Below are positions 46,940-49,878 of a stretch of DNA of 49,878 bases, in pieces. The notes under the pieces are model-generated. The model saw only the letters and a list, made by a program, of their open reading frames with translations, did not search any database and was not told the DNA's origin. This stretch comes from Gammaproteobacteria bacterium (GTDB lineage Bacteria > Pseudomonadota > Gammaproteobacteria > Steroidobacterales > Steroidobacteraceae): positions 1 to 49,878 of the forward strand of contig JAGWPU010000121.1 of the NCBI GenBank assembly GCA_028870355.1, read 5' to 3'. A program made the translations under genes and the position numbers. Positions within the stretch are counted from its first letter, which is position 1. The number at the start of each line of letters is the position of its first letter.

Positions 46940-47971
46940 ATGACCGATCCAACGCCACTGACCTACCGTGCCGCCGGCGTCGACATCGACGCGGGCGACG
47001 AGCTCGTCGAACGCATCAAACCGCACGTGCGCCGGACGATGCGCCGCGAGGTGCTCGGCGGCATCGGCGGCTTCGGCGCGCTGGTCGAGGTGCCGACCGA
47101 CCGCTACCGCCGTCCGGTGCTGGTATCCGGCACGGACGGGGTCGGCACGAAGTTGCGGCTCGCGATCGACTTCGCGCGGCCGGACACGGTCGGGATCGAC
47201 CTGGTCGCGATGTGCGCGAACGACGTCGTCGTCCAGGGCGCGGAGCCGCTGTTCTTCCTCGACTACTACGCGACCGGGAAACTCGACGTCGCCACCGGCG
47301 AGCGCCTGATCGCCGGGATCGCGGAGGGCTGCGTCCAGGCCGGCTGTGCGCTGGTCGGCGGCGAGACCGCGGAGATGCCCGGGATGTACCACGGCGCCGA
47401 CTACGACCTGGCGGGATTCTGCGTCGGGGTCGCGGAGAAGGAGGCACTGATCGACGGGTCGGCGACCCGCGCCGGCGACCTCGTGATCGGGCTCGCCTCC
47501 TCCGGCGCCCACTCGAACGGATACTCGTTGATCCGGCGGATCCTCGAGAGGAGCGGCGCCGACCCGCGGACGACCGTCGGCGGCGCGGCGTTGATCGATC
47601 GACTGATGGCGCCGACCCGGATCTACGTGAAGGCCGTGCTCGAGCTGCTGCGGCAGGTCCCGGTGCACGGCATCGCGCACGTGACCGGGGGCGGCCTCGT
47701 CGAGAACCTGCCGCGCGTGATCCCGGGGGGGCTCGAGGTGCACCTGCGGCGCGCGGCGTGGCCGCGGGATGCGCTGTTCGACTGGCTGCAGGCGCACGGC
47801 GGCGTCGCGGACGCCGAGATGCTGCGGGTGTTCAACTGCGGGATCGGGATGACCGTGCAGGTGGCGCCGGGCGACGTCGACCGGGCGCTTGCGACGCTGC
47901 GCGCCGCCGGCGAGACCGCGTTCGTGATCGGCGACGTGCGCGCCGGCGACCGCGGCGTGCTCGTGGAATGA
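46940..47971 (+). CDS. purM: Phosphoribosylformylglycinamidine cyclo-ligase
   Basis: PurM closes the imidazole ring to AIR in purine synthesis using ATP. The family motifs are present: [30 protein letters not shown], the ATP/substrate loop [14 protein letters not shown], and [34 protein letters not shown] and [16 protein letters not shown] follow. AGGA lies six bases before the ATG at 46940; an ATG at 46934 is too close. The stop overlaps the purN start. Confidence 0.97.
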   Translation: MTDPTPLTYRAAGVDIDAGDELVERIKPHVRRTMRREVLGGIGGFGALVEVPTDRYRRPVLVSGTDGVGTKLRLAIDFARPDTVGIDLVAMCANDVVVQGAEPLFFLDYYATGKLDVATGERLIAGIAEGCVQAGCALVGGETAEMPGMYHGADYDLAGFCVGVAEKEALIDGSATRAGDLVIGLASSGAHSNGYSLIRRILERSGADPRTTVGGAALIDRLMAPTRIYVKAVLELLRQVPVHGIAHVTGGGLVENLPRVIPGGLEVHLRRAAWPRDALFDWLQAHGGVADAEMLRVFNCGIGMTVQVAPGDVDRALATLRAAGETAFVIGDVRAGDRGVLVE

Positions 47972-48627
47972 GCGATCCCTGCTCGGTGCTGGTCCTGATC
48001 TCGGGACGTGGCTCGAACCTGCGCTCGCTGATCGACCGGAGCCGCGACCCCGGATCGGCCTATCGCGTCGCCGCGGTCCTGTCGGATCGGGCCGATGCGG
48101 GCGGCCTCGCGATCGCGGCCCAGGCCGGGATCGAGACCGAGGTGCTCGAATCGCGTCCGGGCACGGACCGGGACGCCTACGGCCGCGCGCTCGCGGCCAC
48201 GATCACACGGCGCGCGCCGGACCTGATCGCGCTCGCCGGGTTCATGCGGATCCTCTCCGCGGGATTCGTCGCCGCCCACGCCGGCCGGATCCTCAACATC
48301 CATCCGTCGCTCCTGCCGAAATATCCCGGCTTGCACACGCATCGCCGCGCGCTCGCCGCCGGCGATGCCGAGCACGGCGCGACCGTGCACTTCGTGACCG
48401 CCGCGCTGGACGCCGGCCCGGCGGTGATCCAGGCGCGGCTCGCGGTCTTGGCCGGAGAGGCCGAGGAGCGCCTCGCCGCGCGCGTGCTCGCGCTCGAACA
48501 CCGGATCTATCCACTCGCGGTCCGCTGGTACGGCGAAGGACGGCTCGCGTGCCGCGACGGCCGCGCGTGGCTCGATGACCAGCCACTCGCCGAGCCGCTG
48601 CGACTGGAATGCCTGGAGGCCGCATGA
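47968..48627 (+). CDS. purN: Phosphoribosylglycinamide formyltransferase
   Basis: PurN transfers a formyl group from 10-formyltetrahydrofolate to GAR. The phosphate-binding loop is [14 protein letters not shown] at residues 8-21. The catalytic region is [39 protein letters not shown] near residues 88-127, with the Asn and His of NIHP, and the Asp lies in [11 protein letters not shown]. Length 219 residues is normal. It is coupled to purM by ATGA and to DUF3108 in the same way. Confidence 0.97.
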   Translation: MSDPCSVLVLISGRGSNLRSLIDRSRDPGSAYRVAAVLSDRADAGGLAIAAQAGIETEVLESRPGTDRDAYGRALAATITRRAPDLIALAGFMRILSAGFVAAHAGRILNIHPSLLPKYPGLHTHRRALAAGDAEHGATVHFVTAALDAGPAVIQARLAVLAGEAEERLAARVLALEHRIYPLAVRWYGEGRLACRDGRAWLDDQPLAEPLRLECLEAA

Positions 48628-49430
48628 CCCGACCCGCGAACGAACCCCGTGCCCGCCTCGCCCACCGCCGCCTCGCCCACCGCCGCCTCGCCCACGCACT
48701 CGCCGGCGCCGTGCTTGCCGCAGTGCTCGCACAGCCGTCGACGGCGCAGCCCGCCTCGGCGCCCCCGACGCCGCCTCCGGCCAGTGGCACGGACACCGGA
48801 CTGCAGCCGTTCACGGCGCACTACGTCGCCCAGTGGAAGAGCATCGACGTCGGATCGAGCGACCTCGACCTGGTGCGAGGCGCGGAGCCGCAACGCTACG
48901 TCTACACCTGGCGGATCCGTGCCGGCGGGATCTTCCGGCTGATCTATCGGCACGACGTCGTCCAGAAGAGCTGGCTGCAGGTCGACGGCTCGCAGGTGCG
49001 CCCCTTGGCCTACGAAGCCCAGGACGGCGACTCGCGGATTCACCTGGACTTCGACTGGAGCACGTATCGTGCGAGCGGCACCGTGACCGGCAAGCCGGTC
49101 GATCTCGCGCTGAAGGACGGCACCCAGGACCTGATGTCGATCCAGATCCAGGTGATGCAGGACCTGCGCGCGGGGCGGCTGCCGTCGACGTTCTGGATCA
49201 TCGACAAGGACCAGATCAAGGACTTCGACTACCGACGCACCGGCACAGAGCGGATCGCGACCGCGCTCGGCGAACTCGATACGGTCGTCGTCACCAGCCG
49301 CCGGCCCGACGGAGATCGCGTGCTGACGATGTGGTTCGCGCCGTCGCTCGGCTACGTGCCCGTCCGCGCGATGCGCACCCGCGGGGGCAAGCTGGAATTC
49401 GAGATGCGGATCGAGCGCTTCTCGCGCTGA
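48624..49430 (+). CDS. DUF3108 exported protein
   Basis: A 268-residue protein of a family commonly following purN in gammaproteobacteria. The N-terminus holds a triplicated LAHRR motif, then a hydrophobic signal (LAGAVLAAVLAQPSTAQ, cleavage near residue 40) and a proline-rich spacer. The body begins FTAHYVAQWKSIDVGSSDLDLVR and contains KSWLQVDGSQVRPLAYEAQDG and ALKDGTQDLMSIQIQVMQDL, typical of DUF3108 and probably beta-rich and periplasmic. The function is unknown. The ATG overlaps the purN stop. Confidence 0.88.
   Translation: MTRPANEPRARLAHRRLAHRRLAHALAGAVLAAVLAQPSTAQPASAPPTPPPASGTDTGLQPFTAHYVAQWKSIDVGSSDLDLVRGAEPQRYVYTWRIRAGGIFRLIYRHDVVQKSWLQVDGSQVRPLAYEAQDGDSRIHLDFDWSTYRASGTVTGKPVDLALKDGTQDLMSIQIQVMQDLRAGRLPSTFWIIDKDQIKDFDYRRTGTERIATALGELDTVVVTSRRPDGDRVLTMWFAPSLGYVPVRAMRTRGGKLEFEMRIERFSR
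48654..48698 (+). repeat. Three 15-bp tandem repeats in the DUF3108 signal region
   Basis: CGCCTCGCCCACCGC is present at 48654-48668 and exactly again at 48669-48683; a third unit at 48684-48698 diverges after 12 bases. Each encodes R-L-A-H-R/A, lengthening the basic n-region of the signal peptide. Confidence 0.85.
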
Positions 49431-49443
49431 ACGCGCGATCCGG

Positions 49444-49878
49444 TCAGGTCTTCGGCAGCGTGACTCCGCGCTGTCCCTGATACTTGCCGCCGCGGTCGCG
49501 ATACGAGGTCTCGCAGACCTCGTCCGACTCGAAGAACAGCATCTGCGCGACGCCTTCGTTCGCGTAGATCTTCGCCGGCAGCGGCGTCGTGTTCGAGAAC
49601 TCGAGCGTCACGTGTCCTTCCCACTCGGGCTCGAGCGGCGTCACGTTCACGATGATCCCGCAGCGCGCGTACGTGGACTTGCCGAGGCAGACCGTGAGCA
49701 CGCTGCGCGGGATCCGGAAGTACTCGACCGTGCTCGCGAGCGCGAACGAGTTCGGCGGGATGATGCAGACCGGACCCCGGAAATCGACGAACGACTTCTC
49801 GTCGAAGCCCTTCGGATCGACGATCGTCGAATTGATGTTCGTGAAGATCTTGAACTCGTCCGCGCAGCGCACGTCGTA
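49444..49878 (-). CDS. dcd: dCTP deaminase (5' end beyond window)
   Basis: Dcd converts dCTP to dUTP, the main source of dUMP for thymidylate in many gammaproteobacteria. The 144 residues seen are the C-terminal three quarters: [90 protein letters not shown] (the active-site region with the catalytic Glu in GHVTLEF) and [18 protein letters not shown]. About 45 N-terminal residues lie past the window edge. It faces DUF3108 tail to tail with a 13-bp gap. Confidence 0.96.
   Translation of the reverse strand, partial: YDVRCADEFKIFTNINSTIVDPKGFDEKSFVDFRGPVCIIPPNSFALASTVEYFRIPRSVLTVCLGKSTYARCGIIVNVTPLEPEWEGHVTLEFSNTTPLPAKIYANEGVAQMLFFESDEVCETSYRDRGGKYQGQRGVTLPKT

Overview
This is a very GC-rich, densely coding bacterial chromosome segment. 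Housekeeping neighbourhoods point to a gammaproteobacterium: tsaE-amiB-mutL beside queG, pcnB-folK, lptF/lptG beside pepA-holC-valS, proS followed by a lytic transglycosylase, and DUF2066/phosphatidyltransferase/hda divergent from purM-purN-DUF3108. An aprM-aprB-aprA-sat operon plus a high-potential iron-sulfur protein (HiPIP) suggest a sulfur oxidiser, either a purple-sulfur-bacterium relative or a high-GC chemolithotroph. The taxonomy is inferred from gene content only; no search could be run.

Layout. 1-7526: cell wall, mismatch repair and tRNA modification (mutL, amiB, tsaE, queG), then pcnB-folK-nucleoside kinase and a degenerate panC-like gene, mostly on the minus strand. 7543-7700: tRNA-Glu(CTC) with its promoter. 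7743-13951: a LysR regulator divergent from aprM-aprB-aprA-sat and a trailing CpdA-like phosphoesterase; between regulator and operon lies an 8-bp inverted repeat. 13883-17310 (minus): alkB coupled to a 935-residue fusion of a DadA-like oxidase and an amidase, with a Tat-like signal stranded in the middle. 17405-19955: HiPIP, then a TPR/O-GlcNAc-transferase-type protein. 19907-28480 (minus): a surface-glycan cluster (asnB, two glycosyltransferases, an unknown protein, the CDP-glucose pathway genes rfbG and rfbF, an RmlC-type epimerase, a reductase and a DUF2231 membrane protein). 28591-29837: a pentapeptide-repeat protein and an RDD membrane protein. 29823-49878: conserved core genes (lptFG, pepA, holC, valS, prfC, rimI, family-4 UDG, pssA, proS, slt, wrbA, hda, purMN, dcd).

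How the genes work together. AprBA with Sat oxidises sulfite through APS to sulfate, yielding ATP and passing electrons to AprM. HiPIP is a plausible periplasmic carrier in the same energy metabolism. The glycan cluster looks able to make a CDP-6-deoxyhexose and attach it to a surface polymer. LptFG serves lipopolysaccharide export.

The least ordinary items are the DadA-amidase fusion with internal Tat motif, the PanC-like protein missing several conserved active-site residues in a locus lacking panB, the CDP-sugar cluster with its unrecognised member, the regulatory palindrome before aprM, a stem-loop against the start codon of the O-GlcNAc-transferase-like gene, and frequent tail-to-tail gene overlaps. 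No CRISPR array, insertion sequence, prophage or rRNA gene was seen.
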